Numbered from the stretch's first letter, positions 1 to 10,345 are shown. The stretch is DNA of 64,000 bases from Doryteuthis pealeii (GCA_023376005.1 CM042157.1:16530619-16594618); one strand, 5' to 3'. Notes: generated by a model not told the origin, from the letters alone. A program made the numbers and translations.

Positions 1-357
1 TTTGTGTATTTATAAGTTAATATTTTCAGTTCAATAATTTTAGTTAAAACAAGTCCACCGAATTTAATCCATACATAAACTTGTATTTATTTATTTGCAC
101 ATAAAACTGAACAGAACACGATATATATGTATCTATCTGTTAAATTCTAATGTTCAGCTATTATACATACAGTATGCCCTTAAATGTCTTCATAAGCACA
201 AGTATTTTAGTTTTAATATAATTAAATATTACATTGAATTAGAAAGACTACTGAAATTAAATAAGAACACAAAAATGATTAATTACAGTATTATATATAA
301 AATGTACTAAAAACACTATTCTATATATCAAAAAAGTTTTTATGTAATATCGATTCA

Positions 358-967
358 GGTGTTGCATAATGTTTGTTTGTTTTGTTTTACGGCATATCAA
401 CCTCAGTGGGTCATTTAATGCCGATAAAGTTTTAAAATAAATCAATTCTTAATGAATAATACATTTTTTTTATAAATACATTTTTCTATTTAACCCATAG
501 ATGGGACCCTAAAAGGTACTACCACTCCGGGTCAGAGTGGACCAGGGAGCAATGGTGATGAAGGGGTGCTCCACATTCCCCATACCTCCAAAACTGGAAC
601 CTCACCATCAGATAGAGTTTAACGTCATTCCCAGGACATGTAAACCCGCAGCCACCGCCTTCTAGCACCCATATGATAAAAAGGGGTTGGGGCTTGCCAT
701 AACGGCAATAGGGTTGGGAAAATCATATAGGTGCTAGGGCTTGACATGACCAGCCGATTGATCTCCGACCGACCGTCTAGCCCAAGATAGGGCCAAGGTG
801 GAGTATTGCATGTCATGAACTGCTCATCCACATGGGCTCTATCCTTAAGCATCACGGGTCGCCACCCACGGCCAACAGGTGGCCCCATTGGGGGAGTCAT
901 ACCCCTCTGCAGAGGTGCAGTCGGTGCATTCTAACGCCCCAGCCGACTGGGCGGGTGTTGCATAATG
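358..967 (-). mobile_element. Retroposon F with 14-bp target-site duplication (copy 1)
   Basis: The element occupies 372-953 on the minus strand and is flanked by the 14-bp direct repeat GGTGTTGCATAATG at 358-371 and 954-967. Its 3' end, at the low coordinate, has an AAAC-type tail preceded by the module GGTTGATATGCCGTAAAAC and, further upstream, CCATCTATGGGTTAAATAG, both shared with SINE B. The body includes a 91-codon open frame (minus strand, 625-900) without a recognised domain. Tail plus duplication indicates target-primed retroposition. It could be a nonautonomous retroposon or a 5'-truncated LINE end; I do not recognise the parent. Confidence 0.75.
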
Positions 968-969
968 GA

Positions 970-1380
970 TGAGTGGAAGCCTATATATTTTGTAAGGTAG
1001 TGTAGATTTTAAAATAACGATGTTGGGTCAGTAAAATACGTTTATTTCTATGTATGGAGTTAAGTGAAGGACATAGCAATTACGTGATGCACCCAGAAGT
1101 TTTGGCGCCCATATTCAATAGACATATTCGGGACAGTTCGATGAGCAGTCAACCAGAAATTATCTCTGAGAATTATTGACTTGATAGAACATACTAAATA
1201 TCATCAACTTCCCTTTCCATCAGACTGGTAAATCTCTCACACTTGACCCTATATATAGGAAGGATGTGTATATTGTTAGTCACTGTTTTGTTGTTAAATA
1301 CGTTTTTAGAATTTAAATATGTTTTAATACATTAATCTATTTTTGTTAGTCTAAGAATAAATGGTATATTTATATATACA
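970..1380. other. AT-rich stretch without recognised features
   Basis: This is present in both copies of the large repeat (53694-54090) with few differences. I see no coding frame, tRNA-like box or tandem structure. Confidence 0.5.
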
Positions 1381-1385
1381 TACAT

Positions 1386-1443
<58 letters not shown>

Positions 1444-1513
1444 ATATATATAAATGATATATATATAAATTATATATATATGTGTGTGTGTATAATTATA
1501 TTATAGTATATAC

Positions 1514-1559
<46 letters not shown>

Positions 1560-1685
1560 AGCTTTCTTTTGGATGGTCTCCACGAACATCTCTGATGTCC
1601 TGCGAGTCACCACGGGCATCTCTTGGCTCTCTAATATCCTGAGATTGAGACAATGATAGCTTTCTTCTGGATGGTCTCCTCGAAC

Positions 1686-1753
<68 letters not shown>

Positions 1754-1790
1754 TATATATATAATATATATATATATATGCCTGGCAAGA
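1381..1790. repeat. (AT)n blocks around a duplicated ~130-bp module
   Basis: Long (AT)n runs flank 1557-1686, which contains GATAGCTTTCTT twice (near 1557 and 1657), each followed by a GGATGGTCTCC stretch. The corresponding place in the downstream copy (54098-54248) lacks the module and instead has (AT)n followed by a long (GT)n run, so this locus differs strongly between copies. Confidence 0.8.
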
Positions 1791-2505
1791 GATAGATTGG
1801 AGCCCACAGCTGCGTTTTAAGGATGTCTCAAAGAATGATCTCATTACCCATTCTTCCAGCTGGGAGAATTTGGCCCAGGATCGCCCTCGGAGGCGGTAGG
1901 CTCTACGTAGTGGACTGTTCAAGTCTAAGGTCACACTTGCGCAACACCATGAAGCCAACAGGTCCAGAAGAAAGCGGCGGCAACAAAGCACCAGCGCATC
2001 AGCATCTTCAGTTACATCATTCACATGTGGTCGAGGATGATTTTCGAACGTTGCACTTCACAGACACAGGAGGCGCTGTAACTTCAAGTGCACAAGAATT
2101 ATAAAGTCTTCAGAGACTGATATACGATATAAATGCTAGACTAACACAATAACGATAAACCGAATGGAAAACTACAACGTTCACAAATCTTGATAGTCAG
2201 AATATGACTCTGACGTCATCTGGAAGCGCGACTCTTATTAGTCTAAAGGGTTTCAGGTGACTGCGAAAATTGATTAGAATTACAGACTGTGTGAATTAAA
2301 ATAAAACTTAAATTAAAATAAAAATTAAAAAATGACAATTGCACACGAAGTACCTGTGCCACAGAGAAAAGGCCCTTCCTGGTACCAAAATGACCCCTCG
2401 GCCATTCTGACCTTGACTGGGAACACACGTTATTGACTGGCAGGGGAAAACATCCCCTTACAAAGAAATAACTATGAAATCGGGAATAAAGTCTAATCCT
2501 TAAAA
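1790..2505. other. Duplicated non-coding stretch
   Basis: This matches 54248-54980 downstream. It has moderate GC between 1795 and 2100 and is AT-rich afterwards. A 93-codon open frame at 1823-2104 persists in the downstream copy in extended form but shows no domain I recognise, so I do not call it a gene. Confidence 0.4.
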
Positions 2506-2510
2506 GTATA

Positions 2511-2719
2511 TGTTATCAGATCAGCTCACAAACGCTTGCCTTCTCAATAACGAACTGCTGACCGCCAAATTATTCAGCTTATATATAGCTCTATTCCACT
2601 CCCACCAATCCCCTCACTTCCTGTCTGCTCTCTTATAAAAAGAGATTCAGTTTTGGGGGCCACTTTCTTCCCAGCCAAAGGTAAGAATAGTTTCATTTTC
2701 TTTTTTATCTTAAATTACA
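2511..2719. mobile_element. Solo LTR B (209 bp), present only in copy 1
   Basis: The segment begins TGTTATCAGA and ends TTAAATTACA, the TG...CA ends expected of a long terminal repeat. It is flanked by the 5-bp direct repeat GTATA at 2506-2510 and 2720-2724. The downstream copy has a single GTATA at 54980-54984 joining the same flanks, so the element is a clean insertion. A TATA-like CTTATAAAAAG lies at 2632-2642. No internal retrotransposon sequence is present, hence a solo LTR. Clade is not assignable; 5-bp duplications occur in Ty3, Copia and BEL types. Confidence 0.85.
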
Positions 2720-2724
2720 GTATA

Positions 2725-3655
2725 TTTTGTTTTTGTCTCTTCTTTTCTCTTCCCTAATTCCTGTTCAGCTCGACCACTGCAAGAAGGAGGAACCATGTAT
2801 ATAAAATGATTAGAAAGAAAAGAAACCAGCATCAAATAACCAAAAGCCTAATCCCATATAAAAACCTATATCCCATTTGGGCAGACGTAGTTGTGTGTCT
2901 CTGCTTCTTGTGCGTGCAAATTGGCAAATAATGTCTTAGTAAATAAGTAACTCAGGATATTTTATTATCTATTCACAAAAATAGGTCATTTGTTGTTTCC
3001 ATGACTAAAAACAAGGATGGGACCAAGTAACCAATAAGCACCCCAAATCATCAACTTAATCAAAGGTTCATATTTTAACTCATCATCGGTAACTTCCGCT
3101 TCCAAATTTTTGTAAACAAATGATTTAATCAGAAGTTTATGGAGATGTTGAATTCACAATGAATTAAATAAATAGATGGTTCGTACACGTAATCAAATTA
3201 AAATTCAATAGCAAAATCTTTTTTTAAATAAATAATTTTTAATCAGAAATTTATGAATATTTTACAACACTCACGATGATTTAAAAAAAAGACGAAAGAC
3301 ATTTTTATACTAAAATCGTTTTTACTTAATCAGAAGAGAAATGCAATTATGTTTATTTAATAAAAATACAGTTTTTATTTACAAAATATTTCTGCTTATT
3401 TAAATAAAAGTATGTCGTTCAGAAATAGTTTCACACAATTTGTAAAATTTTGTTTTGTCAGATACAATATTAATTGCAAATATCGTATGTTCGTTTATTT
3501 TTCAAATATTTGAAAGCGAAACTTACCGGTGGTGAGTTAAAATATGAACCTTTCATTAAGTTGATGATTTGGGTGCTTATTGGTTACTTGGTCCCAAAGA
3601 TGGAACGCAAAAACACACTCCCAGTATGTATACAACAGTACCTGTGTCTATTGCT
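2725..3655. repeat. AT-rich stretch with a degenerate ~105-bp tandem motif
   Basis: TTAATCAGAA recurs near 3126, 3240 and 3328, embedded in similar AT-rich sequence, suggesting an old tandem array. The rest is unannotatable. The counterpart is 54985-55895. Confidence 0.5.
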
Positions 3656-3659
3656 CGAC

Positions 3660-3872
3660 AAGTCACCGTGGTGTAGGGATTAAGGTCTGGACGTAGTAAG
3701 ATGGAACTCCAGTTACGTTATAATATCTACTTTCGGACTAATACCCTTGGGAAAGGAATGAACTCCTTAATCCGTTCCAGGTATGGATAGATGGTACCAC
3801 TACTGTTTCTCTACAAGCGTGGCTTTGACATTAAATAACCCACGAAGGGTAATATGCCATTAAACAAAGAAA
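3660..3872 (+). mobile_element. SINE B (tRNA-derived)
   Basis: A tRNA-like head starts GTCACCGTGGTGTAGGGATT (A-box-like). A middle region follows (ACTAATACCCTTGGGAAAGG, then a TACCACTACTG-type stretch), and the 3' end is TTAAATAACCCACGAAGG...ATGCCATTAAAC. The same layout occurs at 38683 and 29672. The tail module is shared with retroposon F. Confidence 0.75.
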
Positions 3873-3925
3873 CCACATCAAAGGATTGTGCCATACTAAA
3901 CTGCGTATATATCAGCTGGTGCAAG

Positions 3926-4007
3926 ACGTCCAATCGTTGTGTAATTGTTAGTAATCTAGTCTAGATCAATTATTACTGAATAGCGAGTTCGATCCCTCGC
4001 TGGATGC
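3926..4007 (+). tRNA. tRNA-like sequence, degenerate
   Basis: A near-complete acceptor stem (6 of 7 pairs between ACGTCCA and TGGATGC) encloses a T arm GCGAG-TTCGATC-CTCGC. In this copy an extra C makes the T loop 8 nt; the downstream copy has the canonical 7. The D and anticodon arms are poor. It is probably a SINE head or tRNA pseudogene rather than a working tRNA. Confidence 0.5.
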
Positions 4008-4113
4008 TTCATAAAAAATCTTCTCGTTAAAAAAACTTTGTGTTAATCGAGGAAAATAAATAAATCATCAGTCGCTAGTAAGGATTGCAACTTTGAGGCA
4101 TAACACAGATTCT

Positions 4114-4765
4114 CAAAGATACGTGGTTCAAAGTTAACTGCCATGAAAAAATGTAAAGATTTTTTAAATAAAATAACTGTTGCATTATATATTTTATTCA
4201 TTAATATTTGTGGAAAAAACGTGGATGGCGTCGGCTGGAGTGGCGGTGTCCATTACGAAGTACCGAAGGCGAGATCGGCGCATGACGGAGATTTTATACC
4301 TTGCTACCGGGTGTGAGCGGGTATTCCTTTGTATAAATGAACGTCAACCAGAGAGATGGCTAGCTTCGTGTTTTTTTTTTTCAAGCCATACTGGCGTTTG
4401 TTACCTGACCAGTCTACTTGATATCGAATCTTTGTTACTTGATAGTAAATCAACCCTTTGTTACTTGGATAGTAAATCAACCCTTTGCTACTTGGATAGT
4501 TAATCGACCCTTGATAGAGCCAAAGGGTCGCGAAACGGGCATTGTTTCGCAAGAACCGGATAACTGACCACGGATTCCATGCCCTTGTCTCTTTTTCTTT
4601 TCCTTACCCTTTCATGGTCGAAACATTTCCGACATATTTCAACATTGAAAATTTCATTAAATTAGCTTTATTCCCTGATTTTTGGTATTTTTTTTTCTTT
4701 CGGCGGGGATGACAAACGATAGTGGAATTTAGGTCCGTTAAGTTCGATTTAACCGATTTTCTTTA
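4114..4765 (+). mobile_element. Half of palindromic element P, interrupted by an insert
   Basis: 4114-4213 and about 4628-4765 match the right half of the palindromic element at 7874-8322 (landmarks GGTTCAAAGTTAACTG, TTTCTTTCGGCGGGG and GGTCCGTTAAG). Between them, 4214-4627 is unrelated sequence, moderately GC-rich at its start. The insert contains a ~27-bp minisatellite (TTACTTGGATAGTAAATC...) with three units here and two downstream. Confidence 0.6.
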
Positions 4766-5340
4766 CTTTTCACCATTTGACCTTGTGCCTTACTTGACAA
4801 AAATGAATGAAGCCCCCCCTCACCCACACCACCACTAAAAAAGTTAAAGAGAACAGAAAGACATTAAACCCAGTGTAAAATAAAACTGAAATCTCCCGCG
4901 GCAATGTTTTAAAATAAGTTTTCCCATAGTTTATCATTTCTGTGACACGTGACCTAAGCACAATAAGCGTCTAGCGTTGCCTGTGGCGCATCGTTGCACG
5001 CGGAAAAAACACAATAGTAGAGAAAAGCGTGACTCGACACTTTTGCAATTTACGGAGAAATTTTTAAGAGTCAAATAATACGTTTTCCCTTCAACAATGA
5101 CTTTTGATACGTCGCTCGCAGATTTATTACGAGAAGAGAAGAAAAAAAACACACAAACACAATAAAACTTGAAAGATAAACGATTTTAAAAAGCAACACA
5201 AGTCTGACAAAGCAACAAAAAGGAAAAGGAAAGAATGAAAGACAGAAAGGCAAAGAAACTGACGGACGAATAAAGTTAAGAAAAAGGAAGGTAATCATGA
5301 ACATTCAAGTATTGAAAGCAAAACAAAAGGATCTTGAATG
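4766..5340. other. Non-coding stretch, A-rich
   Basis: No feature is recognised beyond poly-purine bias at 5110-5290. It is duplicated at 57004-57600. Open frames here are unsupported. Confidence 0.4.
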
Positions 5341-5847
5341 TCACTTACGAGAGATGTTTCGTTCTGTTGTAGAATGATCAAGAGAGGGGAGAGATAAGAC
5401 GAGACAGATAGGTAGATAAAGAGAGAGAGAGAGAGTGTATGTGTGTGTGGTGTGTGAGAGAGAGAGAGAGAGGAGAAAGAGGGAGAGAGACATATAATCA
5501 ACATGATGAGTGTAGAGAACTATCTCAGGTTTAACGTTTTATAAACAAGTTTTATTACGGGAATATGTACAATAAGGTCCGTGTGGCTATATCTCCACGT
5601 TAGTAGTAAAATCCCTATTTTCGAGGTCTCGTCCTATCAAGATTTTCCCTGATCTCGCCAGGTCGAAATGTTAGGACACTACAATGAGGTCAATGAATAA
5701 TCTTAGATGCAAGAGAGATATATCATTCGGTTGTCGAACAAAGGAGAGAGACAGACAGACAGACAGACATACGGACAGACAGACAGAGAGCAAGAAAGGT
5801 GTCGATAAAAAGATAGTGGGAAAGAGAAAGAAGACTAGACGAGTGTT

Positions 5848-5902
<55 letters not shown>

Positions 5903-6000
5903 AGAGGGGGAGAGAGACGTATTATAAAGATTATAAAGGCATGGAATGATGTAAGTTGCGAGAGGGATACATAGAATGTATATAGGGAATGAGATAGGAT

Positions 6001-6034
<34 letters not shown>

Positions 6035-6153
6035 GGGAGAGGAGAAAACGTACCATCAAGACTATGAAATCGTGAATAATGTTAGTTACCTGAGGGATAT
6101 GTCGATCGGTGATAGAATGAGAGAGCGAGAGGGGAGATATAGATAGATAGATA

Positions 6154-6220
<67 letters not shown>

Positions 6221-6400
6221 GTACAATGAAGACTATGAGGTCGTGGAATGAAGTGAGTTACGAGATTAATATTTCGTGCAGTTGTCGAACGAAAGAAACA
6301 AAAACGTATTGACAAGACGAAGAGGCGATGTAGAAAGGTGTGACATATTAAATGGTAATACGGAAAATAAAACTGTGAGATGATTGGTATCAATTAGTAT
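5340..6400. repeat. Degenerate array of GA/GATA/GACA microsatellites and ~90-bp spacers
   Basis: Blocks of (GA)n, (GATA)n, (GACA)n and (AT)n alternate with a recurrent spacer of the type ACTATGAGGTCGTGGAATGA...AGTTACGAG, seen near 5680, 5925, 6055 and 6230. The spacer repeats show a tandem origin. The downstream counterpart 57605-58740 has an extra microsatellite-spacer unit at 57960-58150. Confidence 0.75.
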
Positions 6401-6401
6401 T

Positions 6402-6812
6402 ATTTGTATTATTCGGACTATTGTCCTCATCTTCATTGTTATCTATACAACGTTTCGGCCGATGTGCCCTCCGACCTTCATCAGGTATTTCTTGTCGGAT
6501 TCGGAACCTTCGTTTCGAATTCGGAAACTTTCTTGTAATCGTGAGCCATCACGGAATTTTGAACCTAACCCTTTATTCAGTCCATGGGGGTATCCTGTTC
6601 TCATTCTGGGGTACAGGTGTTAAGCTGTGTTAATTATTATTTCATGTTGCTGCTGCCCCTGAATCTGCAGTCTAGAGATAACTGTCACTTAGAACTGTCT
6701 TAACCGAACTCCTTTATCCACTATGCTATGTGTCGAATTGGATAACAATGAAGATGAGGACAATATACAAATAATAACAATGAAGATGAGGACAATAATA
6801 CAAATAATACAA
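6402..6812. mobile_element. Element W with ~45-bp terminal inverted repeats
   Basis: The ends carry CCTCATCTTCATTGTTATC and its reverse complement. In the downstream copy the inverted ends extend to about 45 bp (ATTTGTATT...GGAC...). Read on the minus strand, the interior holds CTGATGA, a hairpin with GG-rich arms, then GAAACG. A weak tRNA-like head (TAGCATAGTGGATAAAGGA) is also on the minus strand. In this copy the right repeat is partly duplicated. The family is unknown to me. Confidence 0.65.
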
Positions 6813-6848
6813 ATTATCAAGCCTCATCTCAAAAATCAGAGAGATTAG

Positions 6849-7045
6849 TGTTGTACCGGCCGTTCCTACAGTGGAGAATATACACCGGTTCTCACTATAA
6901 ATAGTGAGACACCGAGTGAAAAGGTTGCTCTGTTACCGTTTAGCGGCAAGCTAGCCGTTCTTGTACCTTATTGTAAATACACTTGTCTCTTTTTACCCTA
7001 CCTCGACTTGACTTCTTTGTTTACTGTTGAACTAACATCACAACA
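6849..7045. mobile_element. Solo LTR A (197 bp), present only in copy 1
   Basis: It starts TGTTGTACCGG and ends CATCACAACA, giving matched TGTTGT/ACAACA ends. It is flanked by the 5-bp repeat ATTAG at 6844-6848 and 7046-7050. The downstream copy has one ATTAG (59254-59258) at the same point and no insert. A TATA-box-like TATAAATAG lies at 6896-6904 within a short palindrome. The length and absence of internal sequence indicate a solo LTR left by recombination, or a very small LTR-derived element. Confidence 0.9.
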
Positions 7046-7185
7046 ATTAGTATCAAGTTCTGACTCAAAATATTACACAATCCAGTTCAGCATTAAATCC
7101 AGAAAGGGCAAAAGTACAAATACTAAATCCAAACCCGGCAAGATGTCCCTTTTCCTTGGAGAGTGAGGGGGCATCACATTAAATG

Positions 7186-7480
7186 CTATCATCATCATCA
7201 TCATCATCATCATCGTATCGCGCCGGCAGCACAGATATCCATGACAACTTCTCACAAACCATCCCTGTCACACATTGTCTCTGGTAGGTCCTCCGCGCAT
7301 AATCCAGTATCTGCACAGAGCTGGTCTATGTATTTCCTCGCAGGGCGAACCACATGTTACGTTTTTATGGGCCATCCTTTAGGCTTCAAGCAAGAGCGCT
7401 TGTCCAGGCGAAATCCTTGGCAAACAATCCTTAGCATTGTAAGTTCCTTCGTCAATGATTGCAAATGGACGTCTGTTCAG
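7186..7480 (-). pseudogene. RTE-like LINE 3' end with (GAT)n tail
   Basis: On the minus strand the sequence encodes a decayed C-terminus similar to the longer copy at 16393-16958: a leucine-cysteine-alanine stretch followed by an EDLPE-like segment and a final ...VMDICAAG. It ends in a (GAT)n tail (ATC on the plus strand at 7188-7213). Frameshifts interrupt the frame upstream. It is a 5'-truncated, dead copy, and the counterpart is 59390-59690. Confidence 0.7.
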
Positions 7481-7586
7481 TATCAGTGATTAAGTAGTCA
7501 ACTAGCCACGCATTATGGCTGTTGATTGGCGGAGGAATAAATCACGTGACCTCGCCTAGTCTATAAATTTAGGTGGTGTATTGCAG

Positions 7587-7663
7587 GGCACCTCACGTGG
7601 TGTAATGGTTATCAAGCTAGATTAGCAGACCATTGTTAGTGAGTTCGATTCTCACTGGGTGCC
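7587..7663 (+). tRNA. tRNA-like sequence with intact acceptor and T arms
   Basis: The 77-nt segment has a complete 7-bp acceptor stem (GGCACCT with GGGTGCC, one G-T pair) and a perfect T arm (GTGAG-TTCGATT-CTCAC). The A-box region is TGGTGTAATGGTTA. The anticodon stem is broken, with the loop readable as TTAGCAG, so an anticodon cannot be assigned. It is followed by CC rather than a clear terminator. It could be a tRNA pseudogene or a young SINE head; a diverged relative lies at 38505-38586. Confidence 0.5.
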
Positions 7664-7864
7664 CCATGCTTTTGGCCTTGTGCTACATCTAAGCTCAACT
7701 TAGTAAATAGCTATATACACAAATATTCCAACACGACACTAGCCTGTCCATGTGCTGGTTTCCACAGAAGGACGTCGCTTACCAATCCATCTTTACTTCT
7801 CTAGCAGTATCAGTTATTTTTTTATATCAATTAGATTCATATTTCCAAGAATGCAACGTCGATG

Positions 7865-8331
7865 GTTATTTATTTCAGGAAATTCGGTTAAATCCTACTT
7901 AATGGACATAAATTCCACCATCGTATGTCACCCTGCCGAAAGAAATAAAATACTAAAAATCAAGGAATTAACAGAATTTAATGAAATTTTCAGTGATGAT
8001 ACATTAATGAATAAAATATATAATGCACTATTTATTTTATTTAAAAAGTTCTACATTTTTTCAGGTCAGTTAACTTTGAACTACGTATGTTTGTGAATCT
8101 GTCTTACGCTTCAAAGATACGCGGTTCAAAGTTAACTGACCTGAAAAAATGTAAGAGTTTTCAAATAGAATACCTGGTGCATTATATTGTTTATTCATTA
8201 ATATGTCAACACTGAAAATTCCATTAATTCCGGTTCATTCCTTGATTTTTAGTATTTTTTTCTTTCGGCGGGGTGACATACGATGGTGGAATTTAGGTCC
8301 GTTAGGTAGGATTTAACCGGAAGTTATTTAT
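7865..8331. mobile_element. Palindromic element P with 9-bp target-site duplication
   Basis: 7874-8322 is one inverted repeat. Each arm is ~200 bp and includes TTAAATCCTAC/GTAGGATTTAA, CCATCGTATGTCACC with its complement, and a perfect stretch around TCAGGTCAGTTAACTTTGAA. The centre is near 8100. GTTATTTAT flanks it at 7865-7873 and 8323-8331. Long inverted repeats with 9-bp duplications are typical of Mutator-like DNA transposons, so a MULE-derived foldback MITE is the best guess. There is no coding capacity. Confidence 0.8.
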
Positions 8332-8499
8332 GTCTTATATCAAGAGAATAATCAAACAGTATGAAGAATTTGAAACAGAAATATGAAAAGTGTAATGTAA
8401 TGACGAAAACGGGTTAATCTACTCGTAAAAGGAACAATATTCGATATATAACCAACCAACCAACCAACCGGACACAAATTTTATTCTATCTGTTAAAAG

Positions 8500-9020
8500 A
8501 AATAATTGTATGTATTGTCCCCGCCCGGAAGATAGAACTTCCGGCTGAGGGACAAAGAGAAAGATAAAAATATATATTTAAAAAGAAAGAGAAAGCGGAA
8601 GAGAGGGTTTCCGGTCAAGGAAGCAGGATTAAGATAAAGAAATATATAACAAACGTCCGTTATCAGTTCAAAAGATAAAGATGCGTAGGCGTGTCGTCAA
8701 TACAAAAAGCCAGAGGGTCGAGCCGAAAGGACACTTCACGCCTCCCGTCAGCAACCACCCCTCGTGCACTCATTGTAAGCTCTGTGCATTCACCACCCAC
8801 ACAGCGAAGATAATAAAGAAGGGTCCTCTCTTTGTATATACGTATCTTTTGTTGTTGTTGAAGTCCAGTAGTCGGTCGTAGCTGACTACTAACATACATC
8901 GCTTTGGGTACTGTGACCATACCCGCTACGTATACAGATACGCGATTTAGCAACGTGAAGAAGAAGCCGCTATATAACATATAGAATTTGATGCCAGTAC
9001 GCAACATAGTGTGGCTTTAT
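8500..9020. other. Conserved moderately GC-rich stretch, unclassified
   Basis: A hairpin-like GGAAGAT...CTTCCGG start and an AATAAAGAAG signal near 8812 give an LTR-like look, but I found no convincing terminal dinucleotides with a target duplication. It is well conserved at 60700-61210. A 66-codon open frame at 8681-8881 is kept downstream but matches nothing I recognise. Confidence 0.35.
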
Positions 9021-9297
9021 CTTTACAGCTTTCACGATGCCTCAATCCGGGTCGATGTGTGTCTGTCTGTACTTGATTTTTCGTACATTCCAATTGCTAA
9101 TTCTGTAAGTTTTTTTTTCATTTGTCAATTGAGCGACTATTTCAAGTATTCCTAAGAGTCCAGCTAAGACGGATATGTAATGAATTTATTAAATTCAATT
9201 CCTGAGCGATAGTCTGCTGCAATCTCATAATTGATAGGAATAAAAGTCAGCAAATATTAGATAAACAGTGTGCAAATAGAAATGTCAAATCAGTTAA

Positions 9298-9775
9298 GAC
9301 CTATATCGCACCGATAGGTTTGCTGGCAACATTTGATAAACATCAGATATACTATAATTTTATTAGGAGGCTTCTGTCATGTAACGGTTATCGTTGATCG
9401 TTGTAGGAAGTTAAACCGACGGCACACGTTCTAATCCTGGACTAGGCTGATTTCATTTCACACCGTACCGATAGGTCTGCTGACATTTGGTAGACATTGA
9501 ATATACTATAATTCTATTAGGAGGCTTCTGTCATGTAACGGTTATCGTTGTAGGAAGTTGAAACAACGGCACACGTTCTAATCCTGGACTAGGCTGATTG
9601 CATTTCACACCGTACCGATAGGTCTGCTGACATTTGGTAAACATTAAATATATTATAATTTTATTAGCAGTCTTCTGTCATGTATATCATCATAGAAAAT
9701 GGACATGACGGCACAAGTTCAAATCCTGGACCAGGCTGTTTGCATCACATCGTACCAATAGGCTTGCTGGCAAAA
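9298..9775 (+). repeat. ~147-bp VNTR built on a tRNA-like SINE head (3 units)
   Basis: CCGATAGGT-type boundaries occur near 9312, 9468, 9617 and 9756. Each unit contains a pol III-like box pair (TGTAACGGTTATCGTTG and GTTCTAATCCTGGACTAGG) related to SINE A. The downstream copy has five units. Confidence 0.85.
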
Positions 9776-10008
9776 CAAAATAAATACTTAAGATAAATGT
9801 TAATGATTGATGTACCTAGTTGATCCTGTTGGTTTCTAAACATTAAACACGGGTGAGTATAGATGCTCTTATTTTCCATTTTATCAAAATTACTAAAAGG
9901 GCTACCTGGCATTGCCCAGGTGGAGAGAATGATATTGTATATAACTGTATAGTAAATAAATGTATTCTATAATATGTTTTTTTTCTAAATCACGTAGTTA
10001 ATTCATGG

Positions 10009-10206
10009 AACCACAAGTTTCCGGGTTCAATACCAGCCCTCGCCAACTCAGTATATGAGTAGTACATGGATCTGTACAATAAAGTGGGGAGCTGATGGTA
10101 GGTGTGGTATTCCACTTCAGATGTAAAAACAATCTCCCTGGTCTAGCGCTAGTGAAAAGGGGATAGACTGCTTGGCTAATAGCGACAATAAGTCACTCCG
10201 TTGATG
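10009..10206 (+). mobile_element. SINE C, 5'-truncated
   Basis: It begins inside the B-box region (GGGTTCAATACC) and runs through CCTCGCCAACTCAG, TGAAAAGGGGATAGACT and a decayed 3' end. It is immediately followed by the SINE B-type tail at 10253-10345. The counterpart is at 62490-62688. Confidence 0.7.
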
Positions 10207-10252
10207 ATGATCATCGTAAATATGTTCGAACCCCAGTTGCATTATTACGCAT

Positions 10253-10345
10253 CCCTCCACCTATGAGTTAAATAGTACCACTGCTGTTCTTCTACAAGAA
10301 CGATTTTGACATGAGATAACCCAGGAATGTCATTAAATAAAGAGA
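10253..10345 (+). mobile_element. SINE B tail fragment
   Basis: It carries GTTAAATAGTACCACTGCTG, TTCTTCTACAAG and a decayed TGTCATTAAATAAAG end. The counterpart is 62735-62830. Confidence 0.6.

Noticed and set aside
1823..2104. 93-codon open frame conserved in both duplication copies
   Set aside because: Conservation is explained by the duplication; no domain recognised and the composition is not clearly coding.
8500..9020. Third solo LTR
   Set aside because: TG/CA-type ends can be chosen near 8511 and 8898, but no matching flanking duplication was found and it is present in both copies.
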